Part shown: positions 1-7,374 of the stretch, piece after piece
Layout of the letters: each line of letters begins with the position of its first letter
How positions within the stretch are numbered: the stretch's first letter is position 1
From: Pontibacter mangrovi
Lineage (GTDB): Bacteria > Bacteroidota > Bacteroidia > Cytophagales > Hymenobacteraceae
NCBI RefSeq assembly: GCF_006385705.1
Contig: NZ_VFRQ01000015.1
Coordinates: 1 to 64,000 of the forward strand
Reading direction: 5' to 3'
DNA: 64,000 nt
Notes under the pieces: model-generated
Told to the model about the DNA's origin: nothing
Database searches by the model: none
The model's input: the letters and a program-made list of their open reading frames with translations, nothing else
Made by a program: the position numbers and the translations under genes

Positions 1-93
1 ACTTATTAATTCTTACTTATTAATTCTTACTTATTAATTCTTACTTATTAATTCTTACTTATTAATTCTTACTTATTAATTCTTACTTATTAA
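1..93. repeat. Tandem 14-bp direct repeats at the left edge
   Basis: Six perfect copies plus a 9-base partial copy of ACTTATTAATTCTT run head to tail from the first base of the window. The array may continue to the left. It lies just past the stop codon of the MobC-like gene. Such short AT-rich arrays on plasmids can be iterons, partition sites or replication slippage products, and nothing in the window decides which. Confidence 0.9.
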
Positions 94-103
94 ATAATAA
101 ATA

Positions 104-556
104 TTATTTAAACTTCTTGAACCTTGCAGCAGCAATCCGAAGAAAAGAGCGAAGCGCCTTGACCAATTCTTTTTCTATGATACTAAACTCTATCATGTGT
201 CTGTTAAAATCGGCAAGAAACTGCATGTTTATCATATTGTTTGCCTTCAGGTAATTGACATACCTGGCTACCTGATTGATATTGTTACCGACCCTGCTGA
301 TCTCTGGGCCGAGCCTATCCAACACCGCGATTAACTCTTTAGGATTAGCAATAAAATCGTCAGGCTGCGCCAGCGCCTTCTTCCGCAGGTAAACAGACAA
401 TGATTCATGCCCTGCAGCCGTCATCTCAGCCTCCAGTCGCCTGTATTCGCTATCGGAAAAGGTCAGCTTTACTTGCCTGGCTCTCTTTAATTCAGGCGAT
501 AGTTTTGGACGCCCTCCCTTTGCTTTCTTAATATCTTCCATACATTCTTTGCTCAA
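104..556 (-). CDS. mobC: MobC-like plasmid mobilization protein
   Basis: A 150-residue relaxosome accessory protein. Residues 28-62 look like a ribbon-helix-helix DNA-binding segment (RQVKLTFSDSEY...LSVYLRKKAL). Residues 90-101 carry GNNINQVARYVN, the hallmark of the MobC/MbeC family, which helps the relaxase melt and nick oriT. A basic tail ends the protein. The start could be M1 or M6 (MEDIKKAKGGRPKL), and M1 gives the longer form. The relaxase gene usually follows mobC in the same direction, so it would lie left of the window. A hairpin that looks like part of an oriT lies 59 bases upstream, in the usual place for this gene order. Family assignment is strong; function in this host is inferred. 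Confidence 0.85.
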   Translation of the reverse strand: MSKECMEDIKKAKGGRPKLSPELKRARQVKLTFSDSEYRRLEAEMTAAGHESLSVYLRKKALAQPDDFIANPKELIAVLDRLGPEISRVGNNINQVARYVNYLKANNMINMQFLADFNRHMIEFSIIEKELVKALRSFLRIAAARFKKFK

Positions 557-965
557 TAAAAGACACGAGTTGCGAGTGGATTTCCCCCTTGCTGATAGCT
601 ACGCTGAAAGCAAGGCAAGAGGTTTTGAGGGACTCAAAACACATCTTGCAATACAAAGCCCACCACACACCAAAAGAAAGAATTCTAGGCAAATAATACA
701 AGGAGAAGGGGCTAGGAAGGGATAGGATTCCAAAGATGGAGCATTGGTTAAGCTGGAAAGAAGCAGGGGTGCATGGATGATAACTACTCACTACAAGAAA
801 AAGCACCAGGTGCTAAATTCAGCGGCAAAACACTTATTAACTATTGTATGTTATTTAAAATTTAATAAGCAATAATAATTATTATTTACGGCTATTAATA
901 TTTGTCATTTTAAGGCAAGCAGCTTAATAGCCAAGTTAATGGTTTGAGACGAAAAGCAGAAAGAG
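557..965. other. Gene-free stretch upstream of mobC
   Basis: Holds the oriT-like hairpin at 615-649 and, at 861-900, an AT-rich near-dyad built around a 16-bp palindrome AATAATAATTATTATT. A close relative of the second element occurs at 11556-11611. No coding sequence here looks real: open frames are short and lack family features. Confidence 0.6.
615..649. other. Candidate oriT hairpin upstream of mobC
   Basis: An 8-bp perfect stem GTTTTGAG/CTCAAAAC with a 3-base loop (622-640) sits inside a second 6-bp stem GCAAGA/TCTTGC (615-620 and 644-649), with only a small internal bulge. It lies in the 409-base gene-free stretch directly upstream of mobC. Nic-proximal inverted repeats in oriT regions have this form. 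No nic site can be assigned from the sequence alone. Confidence 0.5.
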
Positions 966-1220
966 TCAGAGAAGGGTAGACAGGTCAATAGGGGAGAGGT
1001 AAGGTTCCAGAAGCCTTCGGCTCTTAAAAGCCCGCACGTGGCAAATACTACTATCGCTATTACATGAACTTATCCAAACCTCTGCAAAAAAATCACCCAT
1101 GTAGTATAGGCATACCTTGTACTCTCCATCAAGGCGGTTTGAAAGAAACTGCCCCTCATCCCATACCGCCTGTGCCCTGTCATTAAGTGAAAGAATACTA
1201 TTGAACTCATATAGATTCAT
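966..1220 (-). CDS. Small conserved protein of Bacteroidota mobile elements
   Basis: An 84-residue acidic/aromatic protein with no signal peptide or membrane segment. Its core RAQAVWDEGQFL, followed by a strand-rich FFAEVWIS segment and KSRRLLEPYL near the end, matches a family of small uncharacterized proteins I associate with Bacteroidota plasmids and conjugative elements. The shared pattern is RA..LW..G.FL followed by FYVEV and LL..YL. A related W.EGEYL motif occurs in the protein at 10862-11116, so the window may hold two members. Function unknown. It is transcribed toward mobC but separated from it by the oriT-like region. Confidence 0.65.
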   Translation of the reverse strand: MNLYEFNSILSLNDRAQAVWDEGQFLSNRLDGEYKVCLYYMGDFFAEVWISSCNSDSSICHVRAFKSRRLLEPYLSPIDLSTLL

Positions 1221-1303
1221 AGGAGAACAAGCTAGAAGTTGATTAAAAGAATAGAAGGCAATGTAAAGCTTAGCATCTTGTGCTTTGTGAAGCTATCATT
1301 TAG

Positions 1304-1585
1304 TTATCCTTCAGCAGGTACCGATTTCTTGATCGTTTCGTGAAGTAAGGCAAAGAGCTTGATCGCATCTACATCCAGTAGTACCGCCAGGTCCAGCACC
1401 TCACTTACGCGGAAGGAACGGGGATCGTCAATCTTGTTTCGCAGTCGCTGGTTGTTTACACCTAGTGCTTTGGCCACGGGAGTATATGGCACGATATCAA
1501 ACAGCTCAGAAAGGGAAGTCAGCTGCTCATTCTCGAGCATACGCTTACCTAACTCAAACTTAGGGCTCTTATCTTCAATTTGCAT
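1304..1585 (-). CDS. Small helix-turn-helix-like regulator
   Basis: A 93-residue protein whose middle (about residues 35-75, VAKALGVNNQRLRNKIDDPRSFRVSEVLDLAVLL in parts) reads like a lambda-repressor-type helix-turn-helix: an A..LGV turn, a recognition helix, then a helix with L.LA.LL. It has no other domain. Its promoter carries an exact TATATTTG -7 box (1650-1657, minus strand) overlapped by a 15-bp dyad at 1656-1670. The same dyad recurs upstream of the ardC and radC-like genes, so this protein is a reasonable candidate for the factor that binds all three. That link is inference. Confidence 0.6.
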   Translation of the reverse strand: MQIEDKSPKFELGKRMLENEQLTSLSELFDIVPYTPVAKALGVNNQRLRNKIDDPRSFRVSEVLDLAVLLDVDAIKLFALLHETIKKSVPAEG

Positions 1586-1649
1586 TGTCCTATAACTAAC
1601 GAATACTAGTGGTTTATTTTAAGATAAAACATCTAAGGATAGATGCCTA

Positions 1650-1670
1650 CAAATATATACGTAACATATA
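1650..1670 (-). promoter_or_regulatory. Promoter -7 box overlapping a shared dyad (site 1 of 3)
   Basis: On the minus strand TATATTTG (1657-1650) is an exact Bacteroidota -7 element for the regulator gene starting at 1585. It is overlapped by TATACGTAACATATA at 1656-1670, an imperfect version of the dyad also found at 5924-5938 and 6635-6649. The overlap suggests repression by occlusion. The rest of the 1586-1932 gap shows nothing I can support. Confidence 0.5.
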
Positions 1671-1932
1671 CAATTTGATACTAAAAGTATTTGATAAGTT
1701 TATCGTCTATTCTTCTTGTACTTGTTCCTCAAGAGCAATAAAGACAACAGTAGTAGGAGGGAGGAAGATTTGATGTTTTTGCAAGCTACAAGTGCTTTCA
1801 GAAAGTAGCTGCAGTGTCCGTCAAGTCATTGATAAGATCGGAGCATTGGGGCACAGAAAAACAAGCATATTTAGATAGAGTAAAGGTACAGATTCTCTAA
1901 GCTGCTTTATGTTCAATAAAGATGAAAGAGTG

Positions 1933-3276
1933 CTATGCCATGTAGCTTACATCTGACGCCATGGTAGGGTAACTGAAAAGAAAGCTTTTCAGGTCTCTTG
2001 CCTTCATCCCTGCTTTCATAGCCAAAGCAAAAATATTGATCGTCTCCTCCGCGAGCGGACCCACCAAGTGCGCACCAAGTATGCTTCCGTCACTCTTACT
2101 AACCAGCACCTTATAGGCATAGGCAGGGGCGCGGTGCCTCCTCCCGTTAAACCACTTCCTGGCGTCCAGGGAGTTTACGCTGTAATCCAGCCCCTGTTCC
2201 TCCGCCTGCTTTTCAGTAAACCCCACCGATGCCAGTGACGGAATGGTGAAGACCACCGTGGGAATCTCCGGGTAGTTTACTTTTTTGCTGTTGCCCTTGA
2301 TGATGTTCGCTGCCAGAAAGTGCCCCTCGTAGACAGCCACTGGCGTTAAGGGCAAGCCTTCTGTGTCGGCCACGTCTCCAGCCGCGTACACGCGGGGATT
2401 AGAGGTGCTTTGCAAGTACTCGTTCACCTCAATGCCCTTCCTGCCGTGCACTACATTACCCTTCTCCAGGTTCAGCTGGCCCACCTCCGGCACACGGCCA
2501 ATGGTGCTTACCACCAGCCCTGTTTCAAGCGTTCCCCTGCCTGCCTCGCCTTCCAAACTGACTTCATACTCGCTGCCCTGCTGCGTGATGCGCTTTGCCT
2601 GGCAGTTAAGCCTTATGTCAATGCCTGCCTCTCTGGACACACGCACCAGCTCGTCCACCATGTCCTGCTCAAAGTGCTTCAGGGGGCGGGGGCCGTGCTC
2701 TATGATGGTGACGCTGGCCCCGGCGCGTGCGGCAAGGTGGGCAAACTCAAAAGAGATGTAGCCGCCGCCCAAAAAGGTGATGTGCTTTGGCAGTTGTGTA
2801 AGGTTGAAGAAATCGTCGCTGGTGATGGCATGCGCTGCCCCCGGCATGTCCAGCTCCCTTGGGCGTGCACCGGTAACCACCACTATCTTTTCAGCGGCAA
2901 TAGCCTGCTGGCCAACCTGCAGGGTAGCTTCATCCAAAAAGGAGACAGGGGCATGGTAGGTGTCTATGCCTGCTTTCTCAAAACCCTTCTCCATGTTCTC
3001 CGGCACAGGGTCTGTGAAAGTGTCCTTGAAGGCCATCAGCTCGCCCCAGTCTATTTTCACCTCTCCGGAGAGGCCTTTGCCAAGATGCAACTGCACCTGC
3101 TCCTGCAGGCTGGCACCGTCAATGAGGACTTTTTTAGGGTCACAGCCCCGCAGAGCGCAGGTTCCTCCATAAGGACGGAGGTCGGAGATGGCGGTCTTCA
3201 GCCCAGCTTTCGCGCACTTTTTGGCCACAGCGGCACCGGCCATCCCGGCACCGATCACAAACACATCGTATTTCAT
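1933..3276 (-). CDS. MerA-like FAD-dependent disulfide oxidoreductase
   Basis: A 447-residue class I pyridine-nucleotide disulfide oxidoreductase. It has an N-terminal FAD Rossmann motif GAGMAGAAVAKKC (10-22), the redox pair in GGTCALRGCDPKK (C40, C45), and an NAD(P)-binding GGGYISFEFA segment around 168. The C-terminal dimerization domain ends in SYPTMASDVSYMA. True mercuric reductases carry a C-terminal vicinal Cys pair and usually an N-terminal HMA domain; both are absent. The His of the usual HPT motif is Tyr (SYPT). It is divergent from an ArsR-MerTP operon, which argues for a role in mercury or thiol stress, but Hg(II) reduction is not proven by the residues seen. A glutathione-reductase-like activity is the main alternative. 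Confidence 0.75.
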   Translation of the reverse strand: MKYDVFVIGAGMAGAAVAKKCAKAGLKTAISDLRPYGGTCALRGCDPKKVLIDGASLQEQVQLHLGKGLSGEVKIDWGELMAFKDTFTDPVPENMEKGFEKAGIDTYHAPVSFLDEATLQVGQQAIAAEKIVVVTGARPRELDMPGAAHAITSDDFFNLTQLPKHITFLGGGYISFEFAHLAARAGASVTIIEHGPRPLKHFEQDMVDELVRVSREAGIDIRLNCQAKRITQQGSEYEVSLEGEAGRGTLETGLVVSTIGRVPEVGQLNLEKGNVVHGRKGIEVNEYLQSTSNPRVYAAGDVADTEGLPLTPVAVYEGHFLAANIIKGNSKKVNYPEIPTVVFTIPSLASVGFTEKQAEEQGLDYSVNSLDARKWFNGRRHRAPAYAYKVLVSKSDGSILGAHLVGPLAEETINIFALAMKAGMKARDLKSFLFSYPTMASDVSYMA

Positions 3277-3304
3277 AGCAAGTTCGTATTGTCAAGTATT
3301 ATTT

Positions 3305-3333
3305 AAGTATTTGCTTAAATACTTTTATGTTTG
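3305..3333 (+). promoter_or_regulatory. ArsR-type operator and promoter between merA-like gene and arsR
   Basis: AAGTATTT-GCTT-AAATACTT (3305-3324) is an 8-bp inverted repeat with a 4-base spacer, the size and AT-rich character of ArsR/SmtB operators. It is followed at 3326-3333 by TATGTTTG, an exact TAnnTTTG -7 box, which places the start of transcription near 3340, upstream of the ATG at 3359. The operator covers the -33 region and lies between the two divergent genes, so one dimer could control both. Confidence 0.6.
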
Positions 3334-3358
3334 TAATTTTGTTGTATAAATATTTGAA

Positions 3359-3730
3359 ATGAGAGAAGATAAAACATGTATCCGGGTATATGCCGATGAG
3401 CACCGGCTGAAGCTGTGCGCTGAGAAGCTGGATTCTGCAGGGACCATGATTCAGACGCTGAGCCAGGTGCTGAGTCTGGCTGGCAGCGAGACGAGGCTGA
3501 GGATCCTCTACCTGCTGGAGGAGGAGGGGGAGCTGTGCGTGTGCGACCTAAGCGACGTGCTGCAGATGACCATGCCCGCCGTGTCGCAGCAGCTGCGCAA
3601 GCTTAAGGACGGCGGCATCATCCAGAGCAAAAAAGTGGGGCAAACGATCTTTTACTCCCTGAAGCAGGAACACCTGGAAATCGTAAAGCCCCTTTTCAAG
3701 CATATTAGCAGTAAGTTAGAACAAGCATAA
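3359..3730 (+). CDS. ArsR/SmtB-family metalloregulator
   Basis: A 123-residue winged-helix repressor. The core TRLRILYLLEEEGELCVCDLSDVL contains the ELCVCDL metal-binding loop (C60, C62) typical of As/Cd/Hg-sensing ArsR proteins. Recognition helix PAVSQQLRKLKDGGII and wing KKVGQTIFYSL follow. Two extra N-terminal cysteines (C7, C20) could complete a thiolate site, as in three- or four-coordinate sensors. It heads the merTP operon, with an 8-base gap to the next gene. In Bacteroidota, ArsR-type proteins commonly take the place of MerR in mercury operons. Metal specificity is inferred from neighbours. Confidence 0.88.
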   Translation: MREDKTCIRVYADEHRLKLCAEKLDSAGTMIQTLSQVLSLAGSETRLRILYLLEEEGELCVCDLSDVLQMTMPAVSQQLRKLKDGGIIQSKKVGQTIFYSLKQEHLEIVKPLFKHISSKLEQA

Positions 3731-3738
3731 TCCCTATC

Positions 3739-4350
3739 ATGAGAACATCCCCGACAAGACTGTTAGGAACCGGCCTGCTGACGGCCCTTCTTGCATCGCT
3801 CTGCTGCATCGCTCCCTTACTGGCCCTGGTAGGCGGCGTCACCGGTGCCATCTCCGCCTTTGGATGGGTGGAGCCTTTCAGGCCTTACCTGGCAGGCGTT
3901 ACCGTGGCCGTGCTGGCTTTGGCCTGGTACCAGCGGCTAAAGGCAGGAAAATCAGCTGCTGCCTGTGCATGTGAGGGGGAGGCGAGCCCTACTTTTTGGA
4001 AATCAAACAAATTCCTGCTGGCCGTAAGCTGCGTGGCACTGCTCCTGCTGGCCTTCCCTGAGTATGCGGGAGCCTTCTACAGGCAACAACCCGTTGCCAA
4101 AGCTGCCAGCGTGCAGACGGACTTCACGCAGTCGGTAAAGCTGCAGGTTAAGGGCATGACCTGTACGGGCTGTGAGGCGCATGTGAACCAGGAAATAGGT
4201 AAGCTGGCAGGTGTCTTCAGCGTGAGCACCTCCTACGAGAAAGGCAATGCCATTATCAAATATGACAGCACAAAGGTAAAGCCCATGCAGATCCTGCAGG
4301 CGGCGAAGAAAACAGGCTACACTGTGGCCATAGAGGATAAGAAGCCATGA
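3739..4350 (+). CDS. merTP: MerT-MerP fusion mercuric transport protein
   Basis: A 203-residue fusion. Residues 1-118 are MerT-like with three membrane helices: helix 1 contains LLASLCCIAP (C22, C23), a cytoplasmic loop contains CAC (C76, C78), and helix 3 spans about 92-112. Residues 130-200 form a MerP/HMA domain with the GMTCTGC motif (C142, C145) that would face the periplasm. In separate-gene systems MerP captures Hg(II) and passes it to MerT for import to the reductase. Fusion of the two is known in Bacteroidota. It overlaps the next gene by four bases (ATGA), indicating translational coupling. Confidence 0.9.
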   Translation: MRTSPTRLLGTGLLTALLASLCCIAPLLALVGGVTGAISAFGWVEPFRPYLAGVTVAVLALAWYQRLKAGKSAAACACEGEASPTFWKSNKFLLAVSCVALLLLAFPEYAGAFYRQQPVAKAASVQTDFTQSVKLQVKGMTCTGCEAHVNQEIGKLAGVFSVSTSYEKGNAIIKYDSTKVKPMQILQAAKKTGYTVAIEDKKP

Positions 4351-4559
4351 TGGATAAGACGAAGACAGCCTCCGTGCTTACTTGCCCGGAGTGCGGGCAC
4401 AGGAAAGAGGAGCAGATGCCAACGGATGCCTGCCAGTATTTCTACGAGTGCGAGCAATGCCGCACCGTACTGAAACCCAAGTCAGGAGACTGCTGCGTGT
4501 ACTGCTCTTATGGCACAGTGGCGTGCCCGCCCATCCAGCAGAACAAGAGCTGCTGCTGA
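4347..4559 (+). CDS. GDCCVxC-domain small protein
   Basis: A 70-residue Cys-rich protein. An N-terminal zinc-ribbon-like part (CPECGH at 13-18, then CEQC at 35-38) precedes the signature GDCCVYCSYGTVACPPIQ (48-64) of the GDCCVxC family, whose members are sometimes selenoproteins. The protein ends in CC. Family members often sit in mercury operons and are thought to bind Hg or other soft metals; the biochemical role is not established. Here all positions are plain Cys codons. It starts inside the merTP stop codon, so the two are co-translated. Confidence 0.85.
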   Translation: MMDKTKTASVLTCPECGHRKEEQMPTDACQYFYECEQCRTVLKPKSGDCCVYCSYGTVACPPIQQNKSCC

Positions 4560-4940
4560 CCTTTGCAGCCGATAGGTTCAAATAACACACCCCGGTGAGT
4601 TGCTTTCCGGTGGAGAAGCCGTAAACCCTGGCATTCCCAAAAAAGCCATATAATTCGCTCAATTTTTAGGCCTCTGTTCTGCCCAACCAAGGCACTTTCT
4701 CTCATAACTGCTTATATGTTAAAAAAGATAACTTCTAAGAAATATTAAATGTAGCAGCTCTAGAATTAGTAGTTACCTGAACACATCATTACACTTCACC
4801 TAAAGTTAATACACCAAAAGAACCCCGCCGAAGGCGGGTCGCCATGGCAGAATTTCGACTTTCAAATCTCCCCAGTTAACCCCATCAGTATTAAAATGAA
4901 AGATCTTGCCTGATGTTACCAGACAAGATCTTTCAAAGGA
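4560..4940. other. Convergent intergenic region with two hairpins
   Basis: Lies between the 3' ends of the GDCCVxC gene and ardC. It holds a GC-rich hairpin CCCGCC-GAA-GGCGGG at 4824-4838, and a 12-bp perfect inverted repeat at 4897-4908/4924-4935 that nearly touches the ardC stop. Both fit termination of minus-strand transcription. Nothing else was recognized. Confidence 0.6.
4813..4838 (-). terminator. Probable terminator downstream of ardC
   Basis: Stem CCCGCC/GGCGGG with loop GAA (4824-4838). On the minus strand it is followed by a T-rich run (TTCTTTTGG). Placement downstream of the minus-strand ardC gene fits an intrinsic terminator. The same stem sequence is used downstream of the radC-like gene. 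Confidence 0.55.
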
Positions 4941-5882
4941 CTATGCTGCCATAGTTGTTGCTTCTGCCCCCAGGTTACTATCTGCCTGTAGGTTCAGGAT
5001 ATAGCTGGCCGCTTTAAAAGCCTTTGTGCTTGCATAGATAATCATGGTCTTGTCATCTTTGAATTTCTTCGCCCATCCCTGCAGGTAGGCCACCGAGTTC
5101 TCAAAAACCTCCGCTTTGATACCTGCAAAGGCGTTGAGGAAACTTGCTCCCATCTCGGCTATCAGCTCCTCCTTAGAGTAATTTATGTCCCCAAACCGGG
5201 CCGCCTTCGCTTCATCGGCGAAACGGTTAAGCCTGGTTTGATGGCCTGTAGAGTGAATCAGTTCGTGAAACAAAGTCGCGTGATAAGCCTGAGAGGAAAC
5301 AAAGCTGCTCAGCTCCGGCATCTGTACCGTATCATTAAAAGGCGCATAGTAGGCCTGGGAGCCGCCGTGCAGAACGTTCGGGCGTGGCATAGGGTATTGA
5401 TCCACCACCTCCTGACAAGCCTCTATTACCTGCAGATCGGTACGCTCATGAACAGAAGGGAGGGTAAACTCTATTCCTTCCACCTGATCAATGTTAAATA
5501 CAGTCCAAATAAAAGGGACAAACCTTCTCTGATACACCTCCTCTGTCTCTCCTGCAGTGCCATTACCCTCCCTAGTATCACTTTTGGCGTAAACTTTCCA
5601 GTAGATGATCTGCGTTCCTTTCTCTCCCTTCTTTACATATCCCCCCAGCTCTTTAGCCTGTTTATAGGTAAGAAAATAGGGCGTCCTAAAGCTTTTTTTA
5701 TCAGTCAGGTAGTTCAGAAAGAAAGCATTGAAGCCTTCATAATAGCGGCCAGATACATAGTTTTTAGGCAATCCGTAAGATGTCCATGGCTTTCTCCAGA
5801 ATACCTGGCCTTGTTCTAATTGCTCGATGACCTCATTTGTTACCTGATCTGCCAGTTGAATGAATTTTTGATAAGCGTTCAT
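4941..5882 (-). CDS. ardC: ArdC-like antirestriction protein
   Basis: A 313-residue protein from the ATG at 5882; upstream in-frame starts are non-ATG. The N-terminal 140 residues resemble the ssDNA-binding region shared with TraC-type primases (FWRKPW, YEGFNAF, GEKGTQIIYWK). The C-terminal half is a zincin metallopeptidase with HELIHSTGH (H206 in this numbering) and a downstream SKEELIAEMGASF helix that would supply the third ligand. ArdC proteins enter recipients or act early to protect incoming plasmid DNA from restriction. The 15-bp dyad at 5924-5938 lies 42 bases upstream of the start. A type III R-M system is encoded on the same element, so ArdC here probably targets host enzymes or cooperates in transfer. 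Confidence 0.85.
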   Translation of the reverse strand: MNAYQKFIQLADQVTNEVIEQLEQGQVFWRKPWTSYGLPKNYVSGRYYEGFNAFFLNYLTDKKSFRTPYFLTYKQAKELGGYVKKGEKGTQIIYWKVYAKSDTREGNGTAGETEEVYQRRFVPFIWTVFNIDQVEGIEFTLPSVHERTDLQVIEACQEVVDQYPMPRPNVLHGGSQAYYAPFNDTVQMPELSSFVSSQAYHATLFHELIHSTGHQTRLNRFADEAKAARFGDINYSKEELIAEMGASFLNAFAGIKAEVFENSVAYLQGWAKKFKDDKTMIIYASTKAFKAASYILNLQADSNLGAEATTMAA

Positions 5883-5923
5883 AACTTTTAGCTTTAGAAG
5901 GTTAAACAAAACTTATATCAATA

Positions 5924-5938
5924 TATACGTAATGTATA
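5924..5938 (-). promoter_or_regulatory. Shared 15-bp dyad upstream of ardC (site 2 of 3)
   Basis: TATACGTAATGTATA, an inverted repeat TATAC/GTATA with a 5-base spacer, 42 bases before the ardC start. The flank AGTTACATTTAG also resembles the flank of the site before the radC-like gene. See also 1656-1670 and 6635-6649. Confidence 0.5.
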
Positions 5939-6044
5939 CATTTAGTTACATTTAGTATATTTAATTTATCCGCAAAATAGAGCTTTTATTTCCCCTTATG
6001 TTAGCGCTAAATTGCTTGTGTGGTATTGTAGAACAGGCATTACT

Positions 6045-6080
6045 ACAGAAAGAAAAAAAGAAAACCCGCCGTCAGGCGGG
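6045..6080 (-). terminator. Intrinsic terminator downstream of radC-like gene
   Basis: Stem CCCGCC/GGCGGG with loop GTCA (6065-6080), followed on the minus strand by a long T-rich tract (the complement of AAAGAAAAAAAGAAAA). This is a classic rho-independent terminator for the minus-strand radC-like gene. Confidence 0.8.
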
Positions 6081-6126
6081 CCGCTACGGTTGGTTTACAG
6101 CCGAGATTTGAAGGAGTAAGGGACTT

Positions 6127-6597
6127 TTATAAAAGTCCCTCGTCTGCAAAAGAATAATAACCCTCATTGGTAAGGATGATGTGATCCAGAACAGCAATAT
6201 CAAGTAAGTTACCGCCCTCCTTCACCTTTTTAGTAAGGCTAATATCTGCACTGCTAGGCTTTAAGTTGCCCGATGGGTGATTATGAGCTAAAACGATCCC
6301 ACTGGCATTGGCTTTGAGCGCAGCAACAAAGATAAGTTTGGGATCTGCCACCGTACCGGCCACGCCACCGGTAGAAACCTCAAATATTCCCAGCACTTTG
6401 TTTGCCCTGCTTAATAACATAACCTTAAATTGCTCGCGGAACTGTATGCTGCCCTCATCCCATAGCTGTAGGAAGAAAGTGTAACTGTCTTTAGAACTCG
6501 TAATCTGCGGGCGCTCGGAGGGCTTCACCTGGGGATGGTAGCTGAGCTTTACCTCTGCAATCTGGCTGACGGTTGTTGAAGTCTGTTCCATACACAC
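6127..6597 (-). CDS. radC: RadC-like JAB1/MPN-domain protein
   Basis: A 156-residue protein with the RadC/JAMM signature: an upstream Glu region, then HNHPSGNLKPSSADISLTKK (starting near residue 100), giving the HxH...S..D metal-binding set, and a final LDIAVLDHIILT segment. It lacks the N-terminal UPF0758 helix-hairpin-helix part of chromosomal RadC, which is usual for plasmid and phage copies. Despite the name, a DNA repair role is not established; plasmid copies often sit beside ardC, as here. Its promoter region shares the 15-bp dyad with ardC and the small HTH gene. Confidence 0.85.
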   Translation of the reverse strand: MCMEQTSTTVSQIAEVKLSYHPQVKPSERPQITSSKDSYTFFLQLWDEGSIQFREQFKVMLLSRANKVLGIFEVSTGGVAGTVADPKLIFVAALKANASGIVLAHNHPSGNLKPSSADISLTKKVKEGGNLLDIAVLDHIILTNEGYYSFADEGLL

Positions 6598-6634
6598 AAA
6601 ATTTAAAGGGGTTAATATAAAAGATATATTGATA

Positions 6635-6649
6635 TATACGATGCGTATA
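6635..6649 (-). promoter_or_regulatory. Shared 15-bp dyad upstream of radC (site 3 of 3)
   Basis: TATACG-ATG-CGTATA, a perfect 6-bp inverted repeat with a 3-base spacer, 38 bases upstream of the gene start. It is the best-formed of the three related sites in the window. Confidence 0.55.
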
Positions 6650-6856
6650 TAAAAAGTTACATTATGTATGTATTATTTTTATGCTTTTATCTTATTTTTC
6701 CCGGCCCTGTATAGGAATCTTTAGACTTCATAGCTAGTTATTAAAGCACTGGTCATATTTTAGCTGTTTTTGTGAAGAAGTTGTGTAATTTTCGCAGCGC
6801 AAGTCTCTTTCTCTTCCCTTTTGTTAAATCTTTATTGTTCACGAACCCCTCCGACA

Positions 6857-6903
6857 TTTCAATTTACTATTTATAAGGAAGTATATAGAAGTATATATAT
6901 TTA
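6857..6903. other. AT-rich segment next to the iterons, possible unwinding element
   Basis: A strongly AT-rich stretch with two near copies of GAAGTATATA abuts the first iteron. Origins with iterons usually have such an unwinding region at one end. This is positional inference only; no clear DnaA box was found. Confidence 0.35.
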
Positions 6904-7208
6904 GTGGCAATACTTGAACGGCTGTACGGAATAGAGCCAATGGGGTGCATTGTGGGTGTGGCAATACTTGAATGACCTATTGCTACTGAGGCAATACTTG
7001 AACAGCTTTGGAGAAGCGTGGCAATACTTGAATGGCTTGAGGCAATACTTGAGTAGGTAAAACAGCTATTGTTGAGGGGAATAGCCAATTTGTGGCGATA
7101 CTTGAACGACTTGAGACAATACTTGAATGGATTGTGGCAGTACTTGAACGGCTCCGGCTACTGAGGCAATACATGAACGGCTCTGACAGAGTGAGGCAAT
7201 ACTTGAAT
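6904..7208. repeat. Ten-copy iteron array, probable replication origin
   Basis: Ten direct repeats with consensus G(T/A)GGCAATACTTGAA, all in the same orientation. The C of GGCAAT falls at 6908, 6962, 6992, 7022, 7043, 7096, 7117, 7138, 7167 and 7197. Spacings are 54, 30, 30, 21, 53, 21, 21, 29 and 30 bases, close to whole numbers of helical turns, so bound Rep molecules would face the same side. Two copies have one internal change (GGCGAT, GGCAGT) and one reads ACATGAA. The adjacent rep gene makes this the likely origin of vegetative replication. Confidence 0.88.
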
Positions 7209-7374
7209 AGCAAATATCCTCTTGGCTCAAGAAGGCATCCATAAGGGAAAATATCGATGCGATACATTAAACCTGCCGCTTCATATGGCTTGCAGTAACG
7301 CAACCTGTCAAGAGACCCTCAGAAAGAACGCTTGTGGCATGCTGGAGACATCCGCTAGGAGTTTCTAGCTTTAT

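Noticed and set aside
528-806. A 92-codon minus-strand frame overlapping the mobC start
   Set aside because: Hydrophobic, Cys/Ser-rich low-quality sequence with no family features, running through the oriT-like hairpin; looks like a chance frame.
2410-3306. A 298-codon plus-strand frame opposite the MerA-like gene
   Set aside because: Exact antisense shadow of a gene with clear motifs; common in GC-rich coding DNA.
6904-7208. Possible CRISPR array
   Set aside because: Repeats are about 15 bases, spacers are 6-40 bases and irregular, and no cas genes are present; the pattern is that of plasmid iterons next to rep.
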